Shown here one piece after another: positions 54,059-63,421 of a stretch of 64,000 nucleotides of DNA (its first letter is position 1; every line of letters starts with the position of its first letter). Both the position numbers and the translations under genes were made by a program. The DNA is from CBDEFX01 sp965237635 (GTDB lineage: Bacteria; Chloroflexota; Dehalococcoidia; Lucifugimonadales; CAUZJF01), in NCBI GenBank assembly GCA_965237635.1, contig CBDEFX010000001.1, forward strand, positions 124,001 through 188,000. Direction: 5' to 3'. The notes under the pieces are model-generated. The model saw only the letters and a list, made by a program, of their open reading frames with translations, was not told where the DNA came from and did not search any database.

Positions 54059-56668
54059 CTAACGCGCCCGTTCCCGCGCCTGCTCTTGCAGCTCGTATAG
54101 CTTGTTGATCGCCTCCAGGGGTGTCATGGACGCAATGTCCAGCTCCAGAAGGCTCTCCATGGCGGCCGGCGTGCTCCCGATGAGCGGAAGCTGCTGTGCC
54201 GGGGATGTATTGCCGCGGCGCTTGCCGGCCGACTTTCGCGGCCGTCCCTCAGCTGGCTGCTCCGGGCCGGAGGCCCCATCCTCCAGATCGCCGAGGACCT
54301 CCCACGCCCGGTTGATTACCGCACCCGGAAGTCCGGCTAGGCGCGCAACGTGGACTCCATAGCTTTTGTCAGCCCCACCTGGGACGATGCGCCTCAAGAA
54401 CACGACGTTGCCATGGTCCTCGGAGACGGCGACGTTGTAGTTCCTGGCGCGAGGAAGGACGTCCGCCAGCTGGGTTAGCTCATGGTAGTGAGTAGCGAAG
54501 AGGGTCTTGCACCCCAGCCGCGGGTGGCTATGGATATACTCCGCCACGGCTCGAGCAATGGCGAGTCCGTCGTACGTGCTGGTGCCCCGGCCGATCTCGT
54601 CGAGGATGATCAGCGAACGAGCTGTGGCGTGGTTCAGTATCGCGGAGGTCTCGACCATCTCCACCATAAAGGTAGACTGACCAACCGCGAGGTCGTCTTG
54701 CAGACCGATGCGAGTGAATATCCTGTCAACGACACCGATCGTGGCCGATTGGGCCGGTACGAAGCTACCGATCTGCGCCATCAAGGTGACAAGCGCGACC
54801 TGCCGGATAAAGGTCGACTTGCCCGCCATATTCGGGCCCGTCAGCACAATTAGCTGCTCGTCCGAATTGGACAGCCGGACGTCGTTCGGGACGAATTGGC
54901 CCGCAGGCATAGTGCGCTCCACGACCGCGTGCCGTCCCTGCTTTATCTCGACGACATCCCCGTCGTCGAGCCGCGGCCTGGTGTAGCCGTCCTGAGCTGC
55001 AACATCCCCGAGCGAGCAGAAGACGTCGACCTGAGCGATGGCCCGTCCGGTGGCCGTGATCGGCGAGGCTGCTTCACCGACCTGCTGGCAGACCTGCCGG
55101 AAAAGCGAGGTCTCCAGCTCGGCGACCCTCTCCTGGGCGTTCAAGATCAGAGACTCGTACTCCTTCATCTCCGGGGTGATGTACCGCTCGCCGCCGACAA
55201 GCGTCTGGCGACGGACGTACTCTTCCGGCACCTTCGAGACGTTCGACCTGCTCACCTCTATGTAGTAGCCGAACACCTTGTTGTAGCCCACCTTTAGCGA
55301 CTTGATGCCGGTGCGTTCCCGCTCTTTGCGCTCGAGGCCGGCTATGTACTCCTGGGCGTCACGCGTCGAGTTCCTCAGCGCGTCCAGGTCGGGCGAAAAC
55401 CCCGCACGAATCACCCGCCCCTCGCCGACCGACGGAGGTGGATCGTCCTCGATGGCGCGCCCCACAAGCTCGACCACGTCCTTGTTGTCGCCTATCTCGG
55501 CGGCCAGCCAGGCTACCTGTGAGTCGTCCTCGTCTTCGTTGAAGATTTCCCTGATCTGGGGTGCCGCCTCGAGGCTCTTGGCAAGGGCGACCAGGTCCCG
55601 GGGCACCGCGGAGTAGCTGCGCACGCGATTTACGAGACGCTCGATGTCTGAAGTCGACTTCAGCAGATCGGCGACGCGGCCGCGACGGAGCGCGCTGCGG
55701 TGAAACCACCCGACGGCATCCTGCCTGCGGACGATCTGGTCTACGTCGAGAAGCGGCTGACCCAGCCATCTTCGGAGAAGACGCCCGCCCATCGACGTGT
55801 GCGTGCGGTCCAAGACCGAGTAGAGGGACGATCCCTCGTCGCCCCACCGGCCGCCCTCGAAAAGCTCCAGGTTGCGCCTGGTCTGCCGGTCGAGGACCAT
55901 GTAGGACGCCGTCGAGTAGGTATACAGAGAAGTGAGCTGCGCGAGGGCCGCCTTCTGATTCCCGCCGAGGTACTCGACGATCGCCCCCACCGCCCGAACT
56001 GCCAGGGGCAGGTGCTCGCAGCCGTACCCCTCCAGAGAGGCGACCCCGAAGTGCCGTAGGAGGACCTCTCTGGTCCACTCAGGATGGAACGCGTCCGGTT
56101 CGAGGGCGGTCACCGTCGTGTCCGGCTCTACCGGCAGGCCGTCTTGACCCTGGGGAGCCAGGACCTCGGACGGGGTCAGCCGGCCCAGCTCGACGCCCAG
56201 GTCGGCCACCGGGAACTGGCTCGTGGCAAACTCGCTTGTGGTGATGTCCATGTAGGCCAGCCCGGCATCCTCGCCATCCACGACCACGGACGCCAGGTAG
56301 TTGTTTGAACTCCCGTCCAGAAGGGAGTCCTCGACGACCGTGCCCGCCGTCACCACCCGCACCACCTCCCGGTCGACGAGCCCCTTGGAGGTCGCCGGGT
56401 CGCTCGTCTGCTCGCAAAGGGCGGCCTTGTAACCCTTCTTGATCAGCCTGGCGAGGTACGACTCCAGTGCGTGGTAGGGGATGCCGGCAAGCGGTACACG
56501 CTGCCCCTTGCCCATCTCCCGTGACGTCAGCGCTATCTCCAACTCCCGAGAGATCAGCCGGGCGTCGTCGTCGAACGTCTCGTAGAAATCCCCCATACGG
56601 AACAGCAGGACCGCGTCCTGGTGTTCCTTCTTGATGCGCAGATACTGCCGCCGCGCGGGCGTGGTCAT
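54059..56668 (-). CDS. mutS: DNA mismatch repair protein MutS
   Basis: An 869-residue protein, typical MutS length. Mismatch-recognition domain I has the Phe-x-Glu motif in GDFYETFDDDARLISRELEI. Clamp and lever regions follow. The ATPase domain shows Walker A GPNMAGKSTFIRQVALVTLMAQIGSFVPA, signature STFMVEMVETSAIL, Walker B RSLIILDEIGRGTSTYDG and the H-loop ATHYHEL. The C-terminus carries the MutL/dimerisation-type tail ending PLEAINKLYELQEQ. It binds base mismatches and small loops and starts repair. It looks intact, so the single-base lesions elsewhere cannot be blamed on a visibly broken mutS. No mutL is in the window. Confidence 0.97.
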   Translation of the reverse strand: MTTPARRQYLRIKKEHQDAVLLFRMGDFYETFDDDARLISRELEIALTSREMGKGQRVPLAGIPYHALESYLARLIKKGYKAALCEQTSDPATSKGLVDREVVRVVTAGTVVEDSLLDGSSNNYLASVVVDGEDAGLAYMDITTSEFATSQFPVADLGVELGRLTPSEVLAPQGQDGLPVEPDTTVTALEPDAFHPEWTREVLLRHFGVASLEGYGCEHLPLAVRAVGAIVEYLGGNQKAALAQLTSLYTYSTASYMVLDRQTRRNLELFEGGRWGDEGSSLYSVLDRTHTSMGGRLLRRWLGQPLLDVDQIVRRQDAVGWFHRSALRRGRVADLLKSTSDIERLVNRVRSYSAVPRDLVALAKSLEAAPQIREIFNEDEDDSQVAWLAAEIGDNKDVVELVGRAIEDDPPPSVGEGRVIRAGFSPDLDALRNSTRDAQEYIAGLERKERERTGIKSLKVGYNKVFGYYIEVSRSNVSKVPEEYVRRQTLVGGERYITPEMKEYESLILNAQERVAELETSLFRQVCQQVGEAASPITATGRAIAQVDVFCSLGDVAAQDGYTRPRLDDGDVVEIKQGRHAVVERTMPAGQFVPNDVRLSNSDEQLIVLTGPNMAGKSTFIRQVALVTLMAQIGSFVPAQSATIGVVDRIFTRIGLQDDLAVGQSTFMVEMVETSAILNHATARSLIILDEIGRGTSTYDGLAIARAVAEYIHSHPRLGCKTLFATHYHELTQLADVLPRARNYNVAVSEDHGNVVFLRRIVPGGADKSYGVHVARLAGLPGAVINRAWEVLGDLEDGASGPEQPAEGRPRKSAGKRRGNTSPAQQLPLIGSTPAAMESLLELDIASMTPLEAINKLYELQEQARERAR

Positions 56669-57348
56669 AGCGAGGGGACCTTATGGGCTAGGAGTCATGC
56701 CATTCTAACCGAGGGCCAGTCGGCTGGAAAGGGCAACCGATATCCCAATCAACACGCGCGCGACGGGCCTTGAAAAAAGTGTCCCATTCTGTCCCATTTC
56801 GTATCTGTAGGGCGGCACACTATGGAACACCTTGCCCACAAATGGGAGACCTTTTTGGGAAAGGCGCCGTCGTGTGGCGTCGGGTCGCAAAGGGTTGTGG
56901 AATATCTCAATAAACGCGTGGCCGACAGTCGTTCGAAAAAAGTGTCTCGCTCTGTCTCATTTGTCTCATTTCATAGCTGGAGGCAGCACTACGAACGGAG
57001 GCCCCACATCCGTTCGTCCTGAGCCGGTCGAAGGACATCCCAACACCCTGACAGAAGACCCGGGCGCTTATCGCTACATCCCTTGACAACCCCGAACATT
57101 TCCTGGGGTCCAGTGTCCTGAGCTGGCAAACGTCCGGCGTGATCGTTGAGTTGGCCGAGGCCGTCCTATGTTCTTTGGCTTCGGTCACGGTAGCGGGAGA
57201 CCGTGAATAAAGCCCGCCGGTTCAGTTGGCCGTTTCGACCGCAAGAGGAACAGCCACCCAACGGTTGCGAGTGACCGTAAACGGCTCGCCGGTTCTATCG
57301 CTGTTCGACCGTCAAAGACCACCAACCTGAAGCCCCGCGGGCTTATGT
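56669..57348. other. Repeat-containing intergenic region
   Basis: About 680 bases upstream of mutS. Two diverged copies of an element of about 95 bases lie at 56727-56826 and 56887-56994. They share the order AAAGGG, ATATCYCAAT-AAAC, then GAAAAAAGTGTCYC, CTGTCYCATT and GGCRGCAC. A CCTGAGCCGGTCGAAGGAC repeat is at 57018-57036. No credible gene is seen. Confidence 0.55.
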
Positions 57349-58294
57349 TTACACCAGCGGCGCAACCTCGGCCATGAACCGCTCCATACGCTCCGTCGTC
57401 TCAGGCAGCGTCGGCCTCTGAAATCCGACCATCAGGTGGCGAACGCCCATCTGCTCGAAGGCACGGATATCGGCCGCGACCTGCTCGGGCGGCCCCGTGA
57501 AGTATGGCCGCTCTCCCGTGGGCCGCATGTTCGCCGCCGGGTCGTCGAACCACGCCGCGCTGTAGGCGACGTCGATCTCTGACGGGTCTCGACCCACATC
57601 CTTGGCGTAGCGGCGTATCCGCGCAAGGGATTCCAAGAGCTGCTCAGGCGTGCCTACCGGATACCGGGGATTCGTGCCTATCGGATACCAGGCGTCGCCC
57701 AGTCGAGCCACCCTCCGCAACGCAGGCGGGCTCTCCCCGCCGATCCATATCGGAGGATGTGGTTTCTGGATGGGCTTCGGCGAGAAGGTAAGGTCCGAAA
57801 AACGGACGTACCTGCCTTCGAAGCTAGGGTCGTCGCTGGTCCACAGCTCCTTGAAGGCCCGTGTACTCCTCGCCGACGGCTCCCCGCTCCTCATAAGGAG
57901 GCACCCCAATGGCCTCGAACTCCTCCTTCATCCAGCCGACACCGGCGCCGACGACCAGTCGCCCCTGCGATAGCACGTCTATCGACGCCAGCATCTTGGC
58001 GGCGAGCACCGGGCTTCGATGCGGCAACACCATCACGGAGGTCAACAGCCGGGCGGTCGACGTGTGGGCCGCAAGAAAACTCATCAGGCTGAGCTGGTCC
58101 AGAAACTCCCCGGAGCCACCCATCTCTCCGCTCTCGTTGTACGGGTACAGCGACCTGATCGTCCTCGGCATGACGATGTGATCGCTGACCCCGATCAGGG
58201 CAAAGCCTAGCTCCTCACCACGTCTTGCCAAGGCCGCGATCGACTCCGGAGTCGCGAGAGGGCCACCGGTCGGGACGTTAAAGCCGTACTCCAT
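57349..58294 (-). pseudogene. Luciferase-like (LLM class) F420/flavin oxidoreductase with a frameshift
   Basis: Two overlapping frames make one LLM protein of about 314 residues. The first (from 58294) is MEYGFNVPTGGPLATPESIAALARRGEELGFALIGVSDHIVMP through GRLVVGAGVGWMKEEFEAIGVPPYEERGAVGEEYT. The second continues AFKELWTSDDPSFEGRYVRFSDLTFSPKPIQKPHPPIWIGGESPPALRRVARLGDAWYP. They join at about 57858-57861, where one extra G appears on the coding strand (ACGGGCC instead of ACGGCC). The sequence matches the TIGR03619-like F420-dependent group. The enzyme would use F420 or FMN to oxidise an unknown substrate. Confidence 0.85.
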
Positions 58295-58690
58295 CCGTCG
58301 AAGCCTTTCCTTAGGACGAGGTAGGGCGGGTTACAAACCCGCAGCTACGGTTCTGGACGGCCTGAGACCATATCGCCCGCAACGCGCTGTCAACACGTGG
58401 ACGAACCATTTGAGTTACCGATCTCGACCTCGTGGCCGAACCTCGGTACTCTTCTAACAGAGCATTCCAAATCGCATTTGACGCTCATGATTCGGTATGT
58501 AGGATGTATCGACTTTCACCCGCCCGCTGGATGTGGCCTAGCCATACTCCCCGGGCGGGTGTTTTTGGCGCATTGTGTGCGCATCTTCCTTGACGACGTA
58601 GGGGCGGGTTTCAAACCCGCCCGTCCGGTTCCGGGCTATATCGCCCGCAGTACGCTGTCGGCAGACGCACAACCATTTGAATAAGAAACC
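58295..58690. other. Intergenic region with palindromes and an orphan terminator
   Basis: About 400 bases. It contains a TAGGGCGGGTT palindrome (58322-58350), a GTAGGGGCGGGTTT palindrome at 58598-58624, and a terminator-like hairpin at 58517-58566 on the plus strand. Both flanking protein genes are on the minus strand, so the terminator has no obvious client. Confidence 0.55.
58517..58566 (+). terminator. Orphan Rho-independent terminator
   Basis: A perfect 10-base-pair stem (CACCCGCCCG at 58517-58526 with CGGGCGGGTG at 58552-58561), a 25-base loop that itself holds GGC-CTA-GCC, and TTTTT directly after. On the minus strand the following bases are GAAAGTCG, so only the plus strand fits a terminator. 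No plus-strand protein gene precedes it. Confidence 0.6.
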
Positions 58691-59572
58691 CTACCCGCCA
58701 CCGCCCTCGGCCGTCGGGTCTTCGATGAACTCTGCCAGCGCCTGGAAGTAGGTAGGACCCCCGACTATGTAGGTGTCGTTGTGCCCGGCGCCCTCGATGG
58801 TGTAGAAGCGCTTCGGCGGGTTGGCCGCCTCGAAGAGCTCGCGTCCGATCTCGATAGGAACCGTCTCGTCGCGGTCGCCGTGCAGGACCATCACGGGCGC
58901 ATGCACGTCCTTGAGCTTCGAGAGGGTGTCGTACTTCGTTCTGATGATCGCGCCGATCCCTGGAAGAAACGGGTATTGTCTCCTGGCCATGGCCTGCACG
59001 GACGAAAACGCCGACTCCAGGACCAGGGCATAGACGTCGTTCTTGGTGGCCGCCTCTGCGGCTACGGCCCCCCCAAGTGACCTGCCGAACAGCACCAGCC
59101 TTTGCTGGTCCACGTCGCCTCGCGTACGGAGGTACGACATCGCGCCATCAGCATCCAGGTAGGTGCCTTTTTCCGATACGTCGCCGTCGCTCTTTCCGTA
59201 GCCGCGATAGTCAAAGATGAAGACGTTGACCCCCAGGCGGGTGTGCAACTCTGCAACGTTTTCTACCCGATGACTGATGTTGCCGGCGTTGCCGTGAAAC
59301 CAGACCAGGGTGGTGTCGCCCTCGCCCGGCACAAACCAGCCATGCAGCTTGACCCCATCGGCAGCGCTGAAGAAGACATCGTCAAACTCCAGTCCCACGT
59401 CGCCGGGGTCCTGGGTAATTGTCCTGTCGGGGAAGAATATGAAGTATCGGTCGACCACGTTCGTGTACCGGGCCACCACACCGACAGTTACTACGATTGA
59501 GAGGCTGAGAACCACGCCCCTCAACAAAGTCCTGGCGGACCGCAAGACAACCGGCCTTCGGAGAGACGTCAA
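58691..59572 (-). CDS. Membrane-anchored alpha/beta hydrolase (BEM46/ABHD13-like)
   Basis: A 293-residue protein with one N-terminal hydrophobic helix (about residues 17-34) and a soluble hydrolase domain. It has GWFVPGEGDTTLVWFHGNAGNISHRV (oxyanion region HGN), NVFIFDYRGYGKSDG, nucleophile elbow FGRSLGGAVAAE, acid residue in MVLHGDRDETVP and catalytic His in EGAGHNDTY. This pattern is the BEM46/ABHD13-like group of serine hydrolases, whose substrates are mostly unknown esters, amides or peptides. It is 29 bases after the CehA-like stop on the same strand and may be co-transcribed. Confidence 0.9.
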   Translation of the reverse strand: MTSLRRPVVLRSARTLLRGVVLSLSIVVTVGVVARYTNVVDRYFIFFPDRTITQDPGDVGLEFDDVFFSAADGVKLHGWFVPGEGDTTLVWFHGNAGNISHRVENVAELHTRLGVNVFIFDYRGYGKSDGDVSEKGTYLDADGAMSYLRTRGDVDQQRLVLFGRSLGGAVAAEAATKNDVYALVLESAFSSVQAMARRQYPFLPGIGAIIRTKYDTLSKLKDVHAPVMVLHGDRDETVPIEIGRELFEAANPPKRFYTIEGAGHNDTYIVGGPTYFQALAEFIEDPTAEGGGG

Positions 59573-59601
59573 ACCGAATCCCCCAGAACCTCGGGCCGTC
59601 G

Positions 59602-61098
59602 CTATTTTAGCATCACCTTGAAGACTTGCTGGCCCTCCCGGAAGAGGTCGGCCACCTCCCGGCGCTGCTTGTCGTTATAGAACTTGCCTCTAGTGCGCAC
59701 CCATTCCAGCGAGCGCTCGATCGACCCGTCGAACCACTGGGCCGCGGCCTTGCGCTCTGGGCTGTCAGCGCCCGACCTGACGTACACCGGGCTGGTGTGG
59801 GCAAAGATAGGCTGATGGAAGCTGTCGCGTGTCTCGCTGGACACCCTCGCCGCCACCCAGCCGTCAGTCGCGGCCGTCACGTCGGCCTCCAGGTGCCCGT
59901 CCTTGGAGCCCTCGGGGAATTGCTCTTGGGCCACGACGTTGCCGTTGAACAGGACCTCGACTTTGGTGATCGGGTGGTGTGACTTCCAGCTCACCAGAGT
60001 CGAAAGCCGGTCTCCGGCCGCAGCCTGGATCTCGGTACCCGGCTCTTCGCCCTGGACCTCCAGCGACAGTGCTGGGCCGTTCGTGATGAACGTCCGTCCT
60101 GCCCTCAATGCCTGGACCCATGACTCGTACTCAAAGGCCCCCTCGGTGTGAGCGTAGACCCTGTTCGCGGAACAGATAAACCAGTCCGAGCCCGTGGACG
60201 CCGGCAGCCTAAGGCCAGCGTTTAACATCCGGTAGTAGATATCGTACTCGGGGTCCGCCCAGTTGGGGTCGAACAGGTTGAAGGCGTCGAGCTTGCCGAG
60301 GGCAGCCGCCACGGGCGCCTCCATCCCCTGGCCGTTGTGGCACCAGATCACAATGCCTCCCTGGCGGTGGGCGTCGTCGCATGCGTAGCTCAAGGGCGGG
60401 TAGTCGGGATCGAAGGCGTCGACCAGCACCCCCCTGCTCACGGGCTCCACCACATTCCGGATGCTCAGCAACATAATGTGCCCGTATCCTATATCGTAGC
60501 CGCTGGCGTTGTGTCGGCTCTCCTCGCCAGACTGGACGTAGTGGTGCGCAGAGGAGAAGTCGGTGAGCATCCCCGGCGGGTACTTGTTGGTGGCGTACTC
60601 GAGGTCCCAGCGCTTCAGTACGCTGACGGCCGTCATCCGCAGGTCTTCTACCCTGGGGTCAAGTCGCAGCCGTTCGTCCGGTCGCTCCTCCTTCTCGTCG
60701 TAGTGGATATGAGTGTTGCCGGGGTGCCAGCCGTGCTCTCCGAGCTCCGACCACCGCGCCAACTCCACGTCTGCCGTAATAGTGCCGCGCTCGGAAGCCT
60801 CGATGCTGACCTGGCCGGGCACGTACTCGGTGCCGCGCTCGACGGTGACCTGCACCCATCCTCTCGGCACGTCGACCTCGAACCTGCCGTCAGAGTAGAA
60901 GAACGGCTCGCCCGGCCCGACCTTCAGGATGGCATCAGTGGGGTACACGAACTGGCCGGTCGATGTCAGCACTCGGACCCTCGCCGCTATCTGCTCTCCT
61001 GTATCCCGGTCGACTATCGAGCCTGCCAGCTTCGCTCGCCCGGGGGCAAACGCGAGCCGCCCGGCAGTCCTGGGTCCTGTCATTTTCCGTTCCCCCAT
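59602..61098 (-). CDS. CehA/McbA family metallohydrolase
   Basis: A 498-residue protein. The N-terminal 130 residues are a beta domain (KLAGSIVDRDTGEQIAARVRV ... RGWVQVTVERGTEYVPG). The PHP-like metal site begins at WHPGNTHIHYDEKEERPDERL with the HxH motif, and continues with GHIMLLSIRN, DDAHRQGGIVIWCHNGQG (His) and PASTGSDWFICSANRVY (Asp). These are characteristic of CehA/McbA-type hydrolases, some of which cleave carbamates. The natural substrate here is unknown. A second Met five codons in (61083) is an equally possible start. No signal peptide is seen. Confidence 0.85.
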   Translation of the reverse strand: MGERKMTGPRTAGRLAFAPGRAKLAGSIVDRDTGEQIAARVRVLTSTGQFVYPTDAILKVGPGEPFFYSDGRFEVDVPRGWVQVTVERGTEYVPGQVSIEASERGTITADVELARWSELGEHGWHPGNTHIHYDEKEERPDERLRLDPRVEDLRMTAVSVLKRWDLEYATNKYPPGMLTDFSSAHHYVQSGEESRHNASGYDIGYGHIMLLSIRNVVEPVSRGVLVDAFDPDYPPLSYACDDAHRQGGIVIWCHNGQGMEAPVAAALGKLDAFNLFDPNWADPEYDIYYRMLNAGLRLPASTGSDWFICSANRVYAHTEGAFEYESWVQALRAGRTFITNGPALSLEVQGEEPGTEIQAAAGDRLSTLVSWKSHHPITKVEVLFNGNVVAQEQFPEGSKDGHLEADVTAATDGWVAARVSSETRDSFHQPIFAHTSPVYVRSGADSPERKAAAQWFDGSIERSLEWVRTRGKFYNDKQRREVADLFREGQQVFKVMLK

Positions 61099-61257
61099 CG
61101 GGACCTAATTGTTGCGGATTGCCGGTATTCTAGCACGGGCGTGGTACTCCTGATGCGCGGAGTGAGTTTCCTACCCTCGGTCGAACGGCTTACCAGAGGT
61201 CTAGCTCCGCCAAGACCTCCGCCGCCAGTGGCAACTCAGGGGTCGGAGCGCCAGTCG

Positions 61258-62010
61258 TTATGTCCGGCACATCCACATCGGTTCGAAGTCGCATAAGTCC
61301 CTGCCGGTCAACACCGCCTCCCAGTTCGTCGAGTCCTCCATCCAACGGGTCACGTTTCGAGGCAGGCGAAAACTGGAATTCAGTCTCTCGAGCGTCGCCC
61401 CGCCTGCCAGGAGACCCGCGGCTCTAATCGGCCCGATGCCCGGCACGCCGGCGATCTCATCCGACGCGTCTCCTGTGAGCGCGCGGTAGTCGCACCACTG
61501 GTCTGGTCCGACACCATACCGCTCGATTATCTCGCCCGGCCCGACGATGCGCCTGCCGCTCTTCAGGAGCGTGTTCAGGACAGACACGTTGTCGCTAACG
61601 AGCTGGTAGAAGTCCCGGTCGCCAGACATGATGTAGGTACGCCGCACCTGCTCGCGGGCGACAAGGGTCGCTATGACGTCGTCGGCCTCAAGATAGTCTG
61701 AGTAGAACCATCTGACGCCCATCCAATCTAGGCTGGCCAGAATGTCCGGCAGCGATTTAATCGGGGTCATATCGGCATCCTGTCGCTTTCGCTTGTAGTT
61801 CGCATCTAGCTTCTGGCGTTCAGTCGCGCCGTACTCGCCGTCGAAGCACACTACGCATTCGGCGGGCGGGCTCACCTCCCGCAGCGCGACGCGCAGCAAA
61901 GCGAAGAAGCCGAAAACGCCTGTGCGGTCTTCTCCGGCGCGGGTCGTGATACGGGCCGGAAACCCGTAGTAAGCCCTCCAGAGGAGGTGATGACCGTCTA
62001 CGAGGACCAA
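61258..62010 (-). CDS. 5'-3' exonuclease, DNA polymerase I N-terminal-like
   Basis: A 250-residue protein with all FEN/T5-exonuclease landmarks: LVDGHHLLWRAYYGFPA (first metal Asp), VVCFDGEYGATERQKLDANYKRKR (Asp and the Tyr/Lys/Arg helix), YLEADDVIATLV, IMSGDRDFYQLVSDNV, and the H3TH DNA-binding element TGDASDEIAGVPGIGPIRAAGLLAGG. It lacks polymerase domains, so it is a stand-alone flap or RNA-primer-removing nuclease like the short ExoIX/Xni group, probably assisting lagging-strand maturation or repair. The start faces the divergent alcohol dehydrogenase gene. Confidence 0.9.
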   Translation of the reverse strand: MVLVDGHHLLWRAYYGFPARITTRAGEDRTGVFGFFALLRVALREVSPPAECVVCFDGEYGATERQKLDANYKRKRQDADMTPIKSLPDILASLDWMGVRWFYSDYLEADDVIATLVAREQVRRTYIMSGDRDFYQLVSDNVSVLNTLLKSGRRIVGPGEIIERYGVGPDQWCDYRALTGDASDEIAGVPGIGPIRAAGLLAGGATLERLNSSFRLPRNVTRWMEDSTNWEAVLTGRDLCDFEPMWMCRT

Positions 62011-62115
62011 CGGCGCTTGATCGCTTTAGACTCTCACATGCGCTCCCGATGCTTGCCGAGACCAGATATAGACGGTAAGCTACGCTGTGCCACTTCAGCC
62101 CCTTGGGAGATAACC

Positions 62116-63156
62116 ATGAAGGCGGTCTATTTCGGAGAGCACGGCGGGACCGAGGTCCTTACCTATGGGGACCGGCCCGAGCCGACCGTCGGGCCCAACG
62201 ACGTAAAGGTACGCGTGAGGGCCTGCGGGATCAACCGGGTCGATGTCTTCACCCGCGCTGGGGTCCGGGGGACCCGCCTCAAGCTAGAGGAACCTCACAT
62301 CCTGGGCAGCGATGTGGCAGGCGGCGTGGTCGACGTTGGGTCGGAGGTGACCAGGGTCGCGCCCGGCGACCGGGTGGTCGTAAACCCTCGTGTGACATGT
62401 GGCCAGTGCAGGTATTGTGTCGACGGCCAAGAGGAGCTGTGCGCCAGGCCGCAGATGGTCGGGTCGACGACCAACGGGGGGTATGCTGAGTTCGTCAAGG
62501 TGCCCGCTGTGAATGTGGTGGCGCTACCGGGACCGCTTTCATACGAGGAGGCCGCCTCGCTTCCAACGGTGTTCATCCCCTGCTGGTCGATGCTAATACG
62601 TCGGGCAGCCCTCAAACCGTGGGAGACCGTGCTCGTGCTATCGGCGTCGAGCGGCGTCGGCACGGCGGCGATTCAGGTCGCCGGCAGTGTCATAGGTGCC
62701 AGGGTGATCGCAACCACCAGCACGGACGAGAAGGCGGCGAAAGCCACTGAACTTGGTGCCGATGAAGTGGTCAACTACACCAGCGAAGACATCGGTGAAC
62801 GGGTCAAGGAGTTGACTGGAGGGCGTGGCGTCGACGTGGTGGTAGACCACGTCGGGGCCGAGTTCTGGCCGGCAGCCTCAGCCGCGCTCGCGCCCGGAGG
62901 CCGGTACTGCATATGCGGCGTGACTACGGGCTATCGAGCAGAGCTGCAGATGGGGTCGCTCTTCTTGCGAAACCAGACGGTCCTTGGCGTGTACATGGGG
63001 CGTACGGCAGACCTGCAGCAGATCGTCGACCTGGCGGGTAGAGGGACGGTCCACGGTGTCGTCCACCAAACCTTCCCCCTTGAGAACGCCGCCAAGGCAC
63101 ACGAGGCGATGGAGGGGCGGGGCTTCTTCGGGAAGCTGGTCTTAACAGTGGCCTGA
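62116..63156 (+). CDS. Zinc-binding alcohol dehydrogenase family protein
   Basis: About 346 residues from the ATG at 62116 (GGGAG upstream). The reading frame is open further upstream but lacks MDR features there. It has CGINRVDVFTRAGVRG in place of the usual CGxD catalytic segment, GSDVAGGVVDVGSEV, the structural zinc lobe CGQCRYCVDGQEELC, and the NADP motif VLVLSASSGVGTAAIQVAG. The absence of the typical H-E pair after GSD suggests a quinone-oxidoreductase-like MDR with a structural zinc only. Substrate unknown. Confidence 0.88.
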   Translation: MKAVYFGEHGGTEVLTYGDRPEPTVGPNDVKVRVRACGINRVDVFTRAGVRGTRLKLEEPHILGSDVAGGVVDVGSEVTRVAPGDRVVVNPRVTCGQCRYCVDGQEELCARPQMVGSTTNGGYAEFVKVPAVNVVALPGPLSYEEAASLPTVFIPCWSMLIRRAALKPWETVLVLSASSGVGTAAIQVAGSVIGARVIATTSTDEKAAKATELGADEVVNYTSEDIGERVKELTGGRGVDVVVDHVGAEFWPAASAALAPGGRYCICGVTTGYRAELQMGSLFLRNQTVLGVYMGRTADLQQIVDLAGRGTVHGVVHQTFPLENAAKAHEAMEGRGFFGKLVLTVA

Positions 63157-63421
63157 GGGCTTAAGGGAAGTCACCCCCACTCTAACTCTCCCCCGTCGAG
63201 GGGAAGAGGAAAGAAGCGCTCGATTTGGGCTGGCCGTGTCATTCTGAGGGAGTCCCGATGCCGAATCGGGACGACTGAAGAATCTAGGCGTTTATCGTGC
63301 GAGTGCCTATCTGGGGGGGCACAAGTCTAGATTCTGAACCCCGATGCGGCATCGGGGTTCAGAATGACATTTGCGCGGCGGCAGGGCAGGTCCAAAACGA
63401 GGGAATGTAGGTCTCTCTGAA
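63157..63421. other. Intergenic region with two CCCGAT palindromes
   Basis: About 265 bases. Palindromes at about 63249-63271 (AGTCCCGAT...ATCGGGACT type) and 63335-63364 (AACCCCGATGC and its complement, inside a longer TTCTGAACCCC stem) lie about 90 bases apart, with GAATCTAG and CTAGATTC on either side of the segment between them. The whole segment is thus a large inverted repeat around 63272-63334. Confidence 0.6.
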
